DNA from: Sphingobium sp. WTD-1
Lineage (GTDB): Bacteria; Pseudomonadota; Alphaproteobacteria; Sphingomonadales; Sphingomonadaceae
Direction of reading: 5' to 3'
Length of the DNA stretch: 64,000 nucleotides
NCBI RefSeq assembly: GCF_030128825.1
Contig: NZ_CP119127.1
Span: forward strand, 3,286,001 to 3,350,000
The translations under genes were made by a program, and so were the position numbers. This document shows positions 27,131-35,065 of the stretch, piece by piece. Each line of letters begins with the position of its first letter. Within the stretch, counting starts at the first letter, position 1. Under the pieces are notes generated by a model. It did not search any database and was not told where the DNA came from. It was given only the letters and a program-made list of their open reading frames with translations.

Positions 27131-27319
27131 CGGCTTTCCTTCCCATCAAGGACGCCAATCCAACAAACCGATCCCTTCGGCACAAGGGCGCGCGCGCTGC
27201 ATCGCCGGGGCGTTGCGATGGTCCGCCCGGTTTCGCAGGCCTCATCCTCCGTCTATGATATAGTCCGTCTCACGGCCGCCGGGCTTCGGGACATGTCCTG
27301 TTGTCTTGAGAGGATGCCG

Positions 27320-27634
27320 ATGAAAACTGTCCTGATCGCCGCCAGCCTGTTGTTCACTGCCGCCACGCCGCACATCGCCATGGCGCAGGCCCCTGCCGCA
27401 GCGCCCGCCCCGGCCTATAGCGTCGAGACCACCGACATCGGCACATTGCTCGACAATCCCGCGACCAAGGCAGTCCTCGACAAGAATCTGCCCGGTTTCA
27501 CCGCCAATCCGCAGATCGACATGGCGCGTTCGATGACGCTGAAGGGCGTGCAGCAATATGCGGCCGACACGCTGACCGACGCCGCGCTGGCCAAAGTGCA
27601 GGCCGATCTCAACAAGATCCCGGTGAAGAAATAA
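27320..27634 (+). CDS. Small exported protein of unknown function
   Basis: 104 residues from the ATG at 27320, preferred because GAGAGG is 7-8 bases upstream; an in-frame ATG two codons earlier is possible. A clear signal peptide (MKTVLIAASLLFTAATPHIAMAQ) is followed by a short Ala/Pro spacer. A compact domain of about 75 residues comes next (TDIGTLLDNPATKAVLDKNLPGF...LTDAALAKVQADLNKIP). I do not recognise a named family. It stands alone between two minus-strand transcripts. Confidence 0.7.
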   Translation: MKTVLIAASLLFTAATPHIAMAQAPAAAPAPAYSVETTDIGTLLDNPATKAVLDKNLPGFTANPQIDMARSMTLKGVQQYAADTLTDAALAKVQADLNKIPVKK

Positions 27635-27672
27635 GGGTAAGGCCGGCGCGCATAGTCGCGCCGTCTGACCGG

Positions 27673-28263
27673 CTAGGCGGCGTGTCCGTCGGCATCCTTG
27701 CCGGTGGCATGGCGCATCAGCGCCTCCACCATGGCCAGCGCCTCGTCATGGCCCAGTGTCACGCCCAGGCTCTGTTCCATCACGATCGAGCGGGCTATGC
27801 CTGCCGTCAGCACCGAAAGCCCCACTGGCGACAGCCCCGCGCCATCGGCCGCGCCGATCGCACGCGTCTGGATATCGCGCAATTCCTCGACAAAGGCGGC
27901 GATTTCCTGGCGGATCGCCTTGCGATGGTTGGACAGCGCCATGAACTCCAGCACGATCGCGCTGCCGTCCGGATCGGAATTGAGCCGCCATAGCGCGCGC
28001 AGCGGATCGGGGGTGTCCAGCCGGTTCGCCAGCTCTTCCTTGAACCGGGCCGACAGACTGCGGAACAACTCCAGCAGCAGGTCATCGGTCGTCGCAAAAT
28101 GATAATGGACCAGCGCCGGAGTCACGCCAACGATCTTCGCCACGCGCCGGGTCGTGACGGCGGCATAGCCCTCCTCGACCATGAGCCTCTCGGTCGCGGC
28201 CAAAAGGGCGCCGCGCGCCGAAGCCCGTTCCTTCCTGCCGGCGCTGGTGATGCCTTTTCCCAT
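27673..28263 (-). CDS. TetR-family regulator (paralogue A)
   Basis: 196 residues. The N-terminal helix-turn-helix is typical: ARGALLAATERLMVEEGYAAVTTRRVAKIVGV, then LVHYHFATTDDLL. The ligand-binding half resembles that of the TetR gene at 29887-30456, with shared patterns such as HRKAIRQEI against HREAVRAEI and GHDEALAMVEALM against GHDQALAMIEAMM. It is third in a minus-strand unit after the MaoC-like dehydratase and a small gene, 12 bp from the latter, so it may control that unit. Confidence 0.85.
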   Translation of the reverse strand: MGKGITSAGRKERASARGALLAATERLMVEEGYAAVTTRRVAKIVGVTPALVHYHFATTDDLLLELFRSLSARFKEELANRLDTPDPLRALWRLNSDPDGSAIVLEFMALSNHRKAIRQEIAAFVEELRDIQTRAIGAADGAGLSPVGLSVLTAGIARSIVMEQSLGVTLGHDEALAMVEALMRHATGKDADGHAA

Positions 28264-28275
28264 CGCCCCTGCGGC

Positions 28276-28524
28276 CTATTCGTCCAGCATGTCCATCACG
28301 TCGCGCGCGGCATTGCGGTCGGCTTCATCCTCGAACGCGACATCCAGATCGGGCGCCGCACCCAGCATGTAGAGCAATGTCCACAGGGCGAAGCGCCGGG
28401 GACGGTCCGTCTCCAGCCCGAAAGCCACCTGCATCCGCTCGATCCCGGCCGCCATGCCCTCGGGCGGCACGCTGGCAAGGTCGTCGGTGCCGAAATAATG
28501 GCGAAACTGATCGTCCAGGTCCAT
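28276..28524 (-). CDS. Small acidic protein of unknown function
   Basis: 82 residues from the ATG at 28524. The frame stays open upstream through LIHLVKRAALWDSAA, so a start nearer the dehydratase stop, with a non-ATG codon, is possible; no strong ribosome binding site decides. The protein is acidic (many Asp/Glu, theoretical charge clearly negative), ends DVMDMLDE, and has no signal or membrane segment. It sits between the dehydratase and a TetR gene on the same strand. No family recognised. Confidence 0.6.
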   Translation of the reverse strand: MDLDDQFRHYFGTDDLASVPPEGMAAGIERMQVAFGLETDRPRRFALWTLLYMLGAAPDLDVAFEDEADRNAARDVMDMLDE

Positions 28525-28565
28525 CGCCGCGCTATCCCACAGCGCGGCGCGCTTGACCAGATGGA

Positions 28566-29738
28566 TCAGGCCGGTCGCTTGGGCAGTTCGATCTCCGCCT
28601 TGGCCGTGGCCAGCACCGCTCCAGACTGATTGGTCATGCGGCAATCGACCTGCACCATGTGCCGGCTGTCCTCGTCCACGAATTTGTCGAGGATGGTGCC
28701 GGTGGTGATGGTGATGTCGCCGGTCAGCGCCGGGCTGCGATAATTGCAGGCGGAATGGCGTATCATCCCCCACTCCCCCGCCCAACCGGCGAAATAATCG
28801 GTGATCCACGCCCCCATGGAGGCGCCATAGCCATAGCCGCGCGGCATGCCGATGAAGCGGGCCCAGCGCGGGAAGAGATGGCCGCGCGACGGCCCGACAT
28901 AGGCGCCATCGGTAAATTCCGGGTTGATCGCCTCCATCACCGGGTCATTCTCATGCCCCGCCATTTCCTTGACGAAGCCCAGCGCCTCCATGTCGAGGTC
29001 GGTGCGCCGGTGCGTGCCGCCCCATTGGGTGAAGATATAGGATCGCCATTCGGTCGCGAAGGACACGATCGAATGCGGGCCGACCACCCGTTCGGGCAGC
29101 GCCGCGCCGACCGTCGCATCATCCCACCAACGCCGGTCATGGCCCAGATCATGGAGCATCTGGACCCACTGCATCTTGCGCGCTTCCAGTTCCTCCAGCT
29201 GGTCGTCGGTCCAGACCGGATCGTCAAAACCCTCGGTCGGGACATTGTCCTTGCCCGCTTCCTGGCTGTAGCGGATCGAGGTGGAACGCTGCTTGGCGAT
29301 CAGGTCACCCTGCTGGTTATAATAGAAATTGTCGCCGCGCTGGAAACAGGTTGGCCCCGCAAATTTCGTGTCCTTGACCGTATAGTCGAACGGAATGCGT
29401 TCATTGAGGATACGGTCGCCCGCCACCATGCGCGGGCCATAGAACCACCATTCGTCGCCGCCAAACAGCATGTGCGAATTGGGCACCCGGCCAATGCAGG
29501 ACGGCGCGGAGCCATGGGCGCAGTCCATCGTCACGGCAAAGCTCTGCGGCGCGACCATGCCGCCCCAGCGGCTCTGCGCGGCATAGCCCGCATCATAATG
29601 GAGCCGGTTGGGATAATGCATCGCCTGCACCCAGCGGCGGATATCGCCATTGTTGATCGGCTCGACCATCCGCGCGGGCTGGATCGGCTTGCCCAGATAA
29701 TTGTCGATATCCGAACAATCGAGTGTCGGCGTGGTCAT
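28566..29738 (-). CDS. MaoC-like two-hot-dog dehydratase (copy 2)
   Basis: 390 residues, the same length as the gene at 10449-11621 and about three quarters identical by eye. GDEWWFYGPR, DYTVKDTKFAGPTCFQRGDN and WGGTHRRTDLDMEALGFVKEMAGHENDPVME are nearly unchanged. Differences cluster in the segment around residues 160-215 and near the C-terminus. It heads a minus-strand unit with a small acidic gene and a TetR regulator. A second TetR gene is transcribed away from its promoter 148 bp upstream. Predicted reaction is hydration or dehydration of an acyl thioester; the substrate is unknown. Confidence 0.75.
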   Translation of the reverse strand: MTTPTLDCSDIDNYLGKPIQPARMVEPINNGDIRRWVQAMHYPNRLHYDAGYAAQSRWGGMVAPQSFAVTMDCAHGSAPSCIGRVPNSHMLFGGDEWWFYGPRMVAGDRILNERIPFDYTVKDTKFAGPTCFQRGDNFYYNQQGDLIAKQRSTSIRYSQEAGKDNVPTEGFDDPVWTDDQLEELEARKMQWVQMLHDLGHDRRWWDDATVGAALPERVVGPHSIVSFATEWRSYIFTQWGGTHRRTDLDMEALGFVKEMAGHENDPVMEAINPEFTDGAYVGPSRGHLFPRWARFIGMPRGYGYGASMGAWITDYFAGWAGEWGMIRHSACNYRSPALTGDITITTGTILDKFVDEDSRHMVQVDCRMTNQSGAVLATAKAEIELPKRPA

Positions 29739-29886
29739 GGATCATCTCTCCGCAAGGGGCCTGTTTGGCAGCAAGGCTAGCGCCGCCCCGGCACGGCGCC
29801 TTGACCAAAATGGACAGCAGGCCGGCCATTGCCGCGCCTCGCAAAATTGCCCAGAAGCGAAGGCGGAGAAGGACGGAAAGGACGAT

Positions 29887-30456
29887 ATGGCTACCGCTCG
29901 CAGACTTGGCGCCGAAGGATCGCAGAACCGCGCCCGCTTCATCGACGCGGCCGAAGCGATCCTGGCGCACGTCGGCGAACATGGCATTTCCGCGCGGCAG
30001 GTGGCGCAGCAGGCGGGCCTGAAGACCCAGCTTCTCTATTATTATTTCCGCACCATGGACGATCTGCTCCGCGCCGTGGTGCAGCGGATCAACGAGCGGC
30101 GCATGACCCGCTTCGCCGAGGCCCTTGCCGCGCCCAGCCCGCTGCGCGCCATGTGGGAGATGATGCGCGATCCCTCGACCGCTGCCCTTGCCGCAGAACT
30201 CAGCGCCATCGCCCATCATCGCGAGGCGGTGCGGGCCGAGATCGTCACCGCCGCCCAGGCGTTCCGCGCGCATCAGGCGCAGGCCGTCGCGGCGCTGCTC
30301 CCCGCCGATCAGGCCGCCAATGCCAGCGGCCTGATGATGATCGCCGCCTCGCTCGCCCGCATGCTGGTCAGCGAAACGGCGCTTGGCCTGACCGAAGGCC
30401 ATGACCAGGCCTTGGCCATGATCGAAGCTATGATGGACCAACTCGAAGCCAAATGA
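29887..30456 (+). CDS. TetR-family regulator (paralogue B)
   Basis: 189 residues from the ATG at 29887 with GGAAAGGA upstream; the frame is open further 5' but without a good start. The HTH reads RFIDAAEAILAHVGEHGISARQVAQQAGL followed by LLYYYFRTMDDLL. The C-terminal domain is related to that of the TetR protein at 27673-28263. It is divergent from the MaoC-like gene and precedes two SDR genes by 108 bp, so it could regulate in both directions. Confidence 0.85.
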   Translation: MATARRLGAEGSQNRARFIDAAEAILAHVGEHGISARQVAQQAGLKTQLLYYYFRTMDDLLRAVVQRINERRMTRFAEALAAPSPLRAMWEMMRDPSTAALAAELSAIAHHREAVRAEIVTAAQAFRAHQAQAVAALLPADQAANASGLMMIAASLARMLVSETALGLTEGHDQALAMIEAMMDQLEAK

Positions 30457-30564
30457 TCGCCCCGGCGCTATTGCCGATCCTGCCATCGCACCACCCCGCC
30501 TACCCCTGCTAATGACCTGTTCAGCATCGCGGTCCGGCACAGGCCAGCGGGGCAAGGAGAGGTC

Positions 30565-31320
30565 ATGGTAGCACTGGAAAACAAGGTCGCGCTGGTCACC
30601 GGCGCATCCTCGGGCATTGGCGAGGCGGCGGCGCTCGCGCTCGCGCTTGAGGGTGTCAACATCGCTGTCAACGGACGGCGCCGCGATCGGCTCGATGCGC
30701 TGGTCGCCCGGATCGAGGCAGCAGGCGGCACTGCGCTCGCCTTGCCCGGCGACGTCTCTGTCGAGGCGGATGCGGCCGCCGCCGTCGCCGATACGGTGGC
30801 GCGGTTCGGCCGGCTCGACATCCTCGTCAACTCCGCCGGCGTCAACGAGGCGGGCGGGATCGAAAGCCTGACCAGCACCCAGTGGCAGCGGGTGATCGAC
30901 ATCAACCTGATGGGTACCATCCATGCCTGCCGCGCCGCCTTCCCGGTGATGAAGGCGCAGGGCAGCGGCGACATCGTCAACATCTCCTCGACCGCCGGGC
31001 GTCGCTCGGGCTGGCGCTTCGCCGCCTATTCGACCAGCAAGTTCGGCCTGACCGGCTTCACCGAAAGCCTGCGACAGGAAGGCGGCCAGGCCGGTATCCG
31101 CGTCTCGATCATCGAACCAGGCGCCACCGCGACCGAGATCGCCAGTTCCATTTCCGACCCGCAATGGCGCGACATGATCCAGCAGCACACCCACAAGGAC
31201 GGGGCAATGGCGCCGGACGACATCGTCGCCGGCATCCTGCTCGCGGTCAGCCTGCCGCGCCGCGCCAATGTGAGCAGAATCCTGATCCAGCCGACCATCG
31301 ACACGGAGCCGATGCCATGA
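30565..31320 (+). CDS. Short-chain dehydrogenase/reductase (classical)
   Basis: 251 residues. Motifs: GASSGIG near 13, NSAG near 89, catalytic Ser in ISSTAG and Tyr-Lys in YSTSKFGL near 155-160, followed by IEPGATAT. The basic GRRRDR after strand 2 suggests NADP(H). The C-terminus ends with RILIQPT, a pattern seen in the clavulanate/YdfG-like SDR group. The final ATGA is shared with the next SDR, so the two are co-translated. Substrate unknown. Confidence 0.85.
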   Translation: MVALENKVALVTGASSGIGEAAALALALEGVNIAVNGRRRDRLDALVARIEAAGGTALALPGDVSVEADAAAAVADTVARFGRLDILVNSAGVNEAGGIESLTSTQWQRVIDINLMGTIHACRAAFPVMKAQGSGDIVNISSTAGRRSGWRFAAYSTSKFGLTGFTESLRQEGGQAGIRVSIIEPGATATEIASSISDPQWRDMIQQHTHKDGAMAPDDIVAGILLAVSLPRRANVSRILIQPTIDTEPMP

Positions 31321-32090
31321 GGCTGGCGGGCAAGAGCGCGGTCATCACCGGCGCGGGATCGGGCATGGGCAAGGCGATGGCCGAACGCTTCGCGCAGGAA
31401 GACGCGCGGGTGCTCTGCGCCGACATCAGCGGTGCGCAGGATGAAGTCGCTGCCGCCATCGGCAACGGCGCCATCGGCCTGCATGTCGACGTGGCCGAGG
31501 AAGCGGACATCCAGGCGATGATCGCCGCCGCCTGCGAAGCCTTTGGCCGGGTCGACATACTCGTCAACAACGCCGGCTTTGGCGGCGGCATCATGCCGCT
31601 GCACGAACAGAGCAGCGAGAATTGGGACCGGGTCCATGCCGTCAATTTGAAGGGCGTGTTCCTGGGCATGAAATATGGCGTGATTGCCATGCTGGAAAGC
31701 GGCGGCGGCGCGATCGTCAATATCGGCTCGGCCACCGGCATGGTCGGATGGAAGGGGCATGGCGTCTATGCCGCCGCCAAGGGCGGAGTCAGCCAGATGA
31801 CCAAATGCGCCGCGCTCGATTATGCCGCGCACCACATCCGCGTGAACGCAGTGCTGCCCGGATCGATCTGGACCGGGCTGGTGCCAATGGCCAAGGATCA
31901 TCCCGAACCGCCGCCCGGCATCTTCCGCGTGCCCGGCATCCCGATGGACCGGTGGGGTCTGGCCAGCGAAATCGCCAATGCTGCCCTGTTCCTCGCCAGT
32001 GACGAGGCATCCTACATTACCGGCACCTTGCTGCCGGTCGATGGCGGTTATTGCGTCGGTTTTTCCGGCATGGCCGCCGAACAGGGTTGA
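31317..32090 (+). CDS. Short-chain dehydrogenase/reductase (classical, NAD-type)
   Basis: 257 residues from the ATG at 31317, which overlaps the previous stop. A much longer upstream frame is only a shadow of the preceding gene. Motifs: GAGSGMG near 14, Asp at the end of strand 2 (CADIS), pointing to NAD(H), NNAG near 86, catalytic Ser in NIGSATG and Tyr-Lys in VYAAAKGG. It closes with the family's DGGY motif near the end. It resembles hydroxysteroid or cyclic-alcohol dehydrogenases. Next to a TauD-type oxygenase, 18 bp downstream. Confidence 0.85.
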   Translation: MRLAGKSAVITGAGSGMGKAMAERFAQEDARVLCADISGAQDEVAAAIGNGAIGLHVDVAEEADIQAMIAAACEAFGRVDILVNNAGFGGGIMPLHEQSSENWDRVHAVNLKGVFLGMKYGVIAMLESGGGAIVNIGSATGMVGWKGHGVYAAAKGGVSQMTKCAALDYAAHHIRVNAVLPGSIWTGLVPMAKDHPEPPPGIFRVPGIPMDRWGLASEIANAALFLASDEASYITGTLLPVDGGYCVGFSGMAAEQG

Positions 32091-32108
32091 GATCGAAGGA
32101 GCAGGATC

Positions 32109-32948
32109 ATGAACGTCATTCACAAGAGCCGCATCACCTTCCGCCCGGTCAAGCCGCTGATCGGCGCGATGGTGGAGGCCGATCGGGAGGCGCTGTTCGA
32201 TCCCGAGGTGGTCGCCCAGTGCCGCGACATGCTGGAGGAGCGGACCGTGCTGGTCATGCCGCAGGTCCATTTCACCAATGAGGAGCAGTTGGCCTTCACC
32301 GACCTGCTTGGCGGGCGGCTCAACCTCACCAGCGAGGCGACGACCAACAAGGACGAGGACGTCTATCAGGTGACGCTCGATCGCAAGATCAATCGCGCGC
32401 CCGAATATGTGCTGGGTACCTTCTTCTGGCACATGGATGGCATGCCGATGGAAATGCCGCCGCCACTCGCCACCCTGCTGTCAGCCCGGCGCCTGGCGCC
32501 CAGGGGCGGCCAGACCGAATTCGCCAACACCTTCGCCGCCTATGAACAGATGCCCGAAGCACAGCGCGCCGAGATCGAGGATCTGCGCATCATCCACAGC
32601 GTAGCCGCCAGCCTGCGCTCGATCGCCGACGCCATCCCCGAAGCGGAAAAGGGCAAGCTCGCGATCGGCGTCGAGAAGGAACGGCCGCTGGTCCAGACCC
32701 ACAAGAATGGCCGCAAGAGCCTGATCGTCGGGTCGACCGCCGACCGGATCGTCGGCATGGAACTGGCCTATGGCCGCGCTTATATCGCCCGGCTCAACGA
32801 ATGGGCGACCCAGCCCGATTTCGTCTATCAACACCAGTGGCAGGCGGGCGATTTCGTTATCTGGAGCAACACCGGCGCGCTGCACCGGGTGGTGCCCTAT
32901 GCCCGCGATTCCGGGCGCATGATGCACCGGACCTCGATTGCGGGCTGA
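32109..32948 (+). CDS. TauD/TfdA-family Fe(II)/2-oxoglutarate dioxygenase
   Basis: 279 residues. The iron-binding HxD is FFWHMDGM near residue 106, the distal His is in GALHRVVPY near 258, and the 2-oxoglutarate Arg is in SGRMMHRTS close to the C-terminus. The family hydroxylates and often cleaves substrates such as taurine, phenoxyacetates, sulfate esters or carnitine precursors. It follows two SDRs in one operon, which suggests oxygenation followed by alcohol oxidation or the reverse order (inference). Confidence 0.85.
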   Translation: MNVIHKSRITFRPVKPLIGAMVEADREALFDPEVVAQCRDMLEERTVLVMPQVHFTNEEQLAFTDLLGGRLNLTSEATTNKDEDVYQVTLDRKINRAPEYVLGTFFWHMDGMPMEMPPPLATLLSARRLAPRGGQTEFANTFAAYEQMPEAQRAEIEDLRIIHSVAASLRSIADAIPEAEKGKLAIGVEKERPLVQTHKNGRKSLIVGSTADRIVGMELAYGRAYIARLNEWATQPDFVYQHQWQAGDFVIWSNTGALHRVVPYARDSGRMMHRTSIAG

Positions 32949-32952
32949 AGGT

Positions 32953-33948
32953 TCAGGCGGGCGCGTGCAACCGCGCCCGCAACCGCGTCGGCGACGCGCC
33001 GAACCAGTGGTTGCAACTGCGCGTCATCACCGATTGTTCTGAAAAACCGAGCTTCTCCGACACATGGGCAAAATCCATGTCGGTCTGCTCCAGATAGTAG
33101 CGCAATATGTCGCGCCGCACCTCATCCTTGATCTTCTGGAAGCTCGTTCCCTCCGTCGCCAACCGGCGGTGCAGCGTGCGCGGATGCAGCCCCAGTTCGG
33201 CCGCGACCCGGTCATTCGAGCAATGGGCGGTCCACAGCCATTGCATGACGATGCCGCGCACCTGCGCATGCAGCGGCGGGTGGCGATGGGGAAATTCGCG
33301 TTCGATATGGGCGGTGACCGCGGCGAAGACCGCAGCGTCCCGGTCGATCACCGGGCTTGCCATGTCGCGCTCGGAAAAGCTGATCCCGTCCTCATTCTGG
33401 CCGAAATGCACCGGGCATCCGAAATAGCGGCGATAGATGCGCGCCGGCGAGATTGGCTGATGGCGGAAATGCACCCGCCGCGCCCGTGCCCGCCCGCCGG
33501 TCAGTTCCATCGCGAAGAGATGGCCGACCAGCAAAATATGCTCCATCGCCTGCGCCCGGTTGGGCACGCCGTCGAGCAGGATGTCATGCCCGACGAAGAC
33601 ATGGCGGACCGAGGGAAAGCGGCGGAGCCAGACCGACGCCGCCAGGCTGTGCGCATAATTATGGCTGCACACATAATCGATCGCCGCACCGAAGGTCGGC
33701 GCGTTGCGCATCGCGTCGCCCAGCGGCCCGAACAGGTCTGCCCCGCGCTGCCGCATGGCAAGGCGCATGCCGAAGTCCGGACAGGCGAGCCGATGCGCAG
33801 CATCCTCGATCAGCGCGATGGTCTGGCGATAGCTGGGCGACGCATCGCCGCTGTCCGGAGCCTCCCCGCCCAGTTCCGCCACCAGTTCCGGCAGGAACCG
33901 CAGCATATGCGCATTGGTCGCCTCGAACGCGTCGCGCCGCTCATCCAT
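32953..33948 (-). CDS. AraC-family regulator with arabinose-binding-like N-terminal domain
   Basis: 331 residues from the ATG at 33948, which has GGAG 8 bases upstream; an in-frame ATG five codons earlier is the alternative. The N-terminal 200 residues match the PF12625-type domain of OruR/ArgR-like AraC regulators (RRFPSVRHVFVGHD, RRYFGCPVHFGQ). The C-terminal HTH contains VAAELGLHPRTLHRRLATEGTSF and DMDFAHVSEKLGFSEQS. The stop lies 4 bp from the convergent dioxygenase stop, so it may regulate that operon. A large inverted repeat covers its start region. Confidence 0.87.
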   Translation of the reverse strand: MDERRDAFEATNAHMLRFLPELVAELGGEAPDSGDASPSYRQTIALIEDAAHRLACPDFGMRLAMRQRGADLFGPLGDAMRNAPTFGAAIDYVCSHNYAHSLAASVWLRRFPSVRHVFVGHDILLDGVPNRAQAMEHILLVGHLFAMELTGGRARARRVHFRHQPISPARIYRRYFGCPVHFGQNEDGISFSERDMASPVIDRDAAVFAAVTAHIEREFPHRHPPLHAQVRGIVMQWLWTAHCSNDRVAAELGLHPRTLHRRLATEGTSFQKIKDEVRRDILRYYLEQTDMDFAHVSEKLGFSEQSVMTRSCNHWFGASPTRLRARLHAPA

Positions 33949-33958
33949 CGCCGGATCT

Positions 33959-33995
33959 CCCATTCGGACAGGCTGGCACCGCTTGTCCGAATGGG
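33959..33995. repeat. Inverted repeat at the AraC gene start
   Basis: CCCATTCGGACA and TGTCCGAATGGG are perfect 12-bp arms separated by 13 bases; with one mismatch the arms extend to 15 bp. It lies immediately before the chosen start (and over the alternative one), so it is a candidate autoregulatory operator or an RNA hairpin that limits translation. Confidence 0.55.
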
Positions 33996-34033
33996 TCAAG
34001 CGGCGGCCACCCCATTTCGGCGGGGCGATGCGG

Positions 34034-35002
34034 TCAGAGCCAGTTGAGCTTGCGGAACCGCCGATAGAGGATCGAACAGATCAGCATGATCACCGCCAAC
34101 ACGACGAAATAGCCGTAGCGGGTCTTGAGCTCAGGCATATGCTCGAAATTCATGCCGTAGATGCCGGCGATCGCGGTCGGCACCGCGAGGATCGCGGCCC
34201 AGGCGGCAAGCTGGCGGGTGATCGTGCCGGTGCGCTGCTGTTCCAGCAGATTGCTGAACTCGAAGACGGAATTGAGCACCTCGCGCAGATCGTCGACCAT
34301 CGTCTGCACCCGCCGCACATGATCGCGCACGTCGCTGAAATAAGGCCGGGTTTCCGGATCGATACAGGGCAGGTCGATCTTGACGAACTTGGTCGCGACC
34401 TCCTGCATCGGCCCCAATATGCGCTGGAAGCGGATCAACTGGCGCCGCAGGTTGAAGATGCGGGTGATCTCGTCGCGGCCGAGGAAATTGTCGACCGTAT
34501 GCTGCTCCATCGTCAGCACCTCTTCCTCGATCCCCTCGACGATTGGCAGATAGCCGTCGACGATGAAGTCTAGGATGGCGTGCAGCACATAGTCGACGCC
34601 ATGGGCCAGCCGATCCGGCACCGCCTCCAGCGCGTGACGCAGCTCGATATGCCCACGCGCCGAACCATGGCGGACACTGATGATATGGCTGTGGCCGACG
34701 AAGATGGCGGTCTCGCCATAGGCAATCGCCTGCGCCTCGACATGGGCCGTCCGTGCCACGACGAACAGTTGCTCGCCATAGATGTCGACCTTGGGCAGCT
34801 GGTCCGCCTTGATCGCATCTTCCACCGCCAGCGGGTGGAGATTGTAATTTTGCTGCAGCGTCCGCATTTCCTCGGCCGTCGGGCTGGCAACGCCGATCCA
34901 GACGAACTCCGACTTGTCTTCGGCGCAGTCGATGCGCTCCGTAATCGACACTTCGCGCACGCGCTGGCCGTTGCGATAGAGATAGGCGGCAATGACGGTC
35001 AT
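34034..35002 (-). CDS. corA: CorA-type divalent cation transporter
   Basis: 322 residues. A soluble N-terminal domain with a long helical stalk is followed by two C-terminal membrane segments. The hallmark GMN motif (IYGMNFEHMP) ends the first, and the protein closes with basic residues after the second. CorA proteins are homopentameric Mg2+ (also Co2+/Ni2+) channels of the inner membrane. Monocistronic as far as can be seen. Confidence 0.93.
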   Translation of the reverse strand: MTVIAAYLYRNGQRVREVSITERIDCAEDKSEFVWIGVASPTAEEMRTLQQNYNLHPLAVEDAIKADQLPKVDIYGEQLFVVARTAHVEAQAIAYGETAIFVGHSHIISVRHGSARGHIELRHALEAVPDRLAHGVDYVLHAILDFIVDGYLPIVEGIEEEVLTMEQHTVDNFLGRDEITRIFNLRRQLIRFQRILGPMQEVATKFVKIDLPCIDPETRPYFSDVRDHVRRVQTMVDDLREVLNSVFEFSNLLEQQRTGTITRQLAAWAAILAVPTAIAGIYGMNFEHMPELKTRYGYFVVLAVIMLICSILYRRFRKLNWL

Positions 35003-35065
35003 TCGGGCCTCGAAATCATGCTATTCTGCCAGCTTAGCGCGGTCAGCCTTGATCGGGAATGGCGA

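Noticed and set aside
30882..32090. 402-residue version of the second SDR
   Set aside because: The first 145 residues are an out-of-frame reading of the preceding SDR. The true start is the ATG at 31317 with an ATGA overlap.
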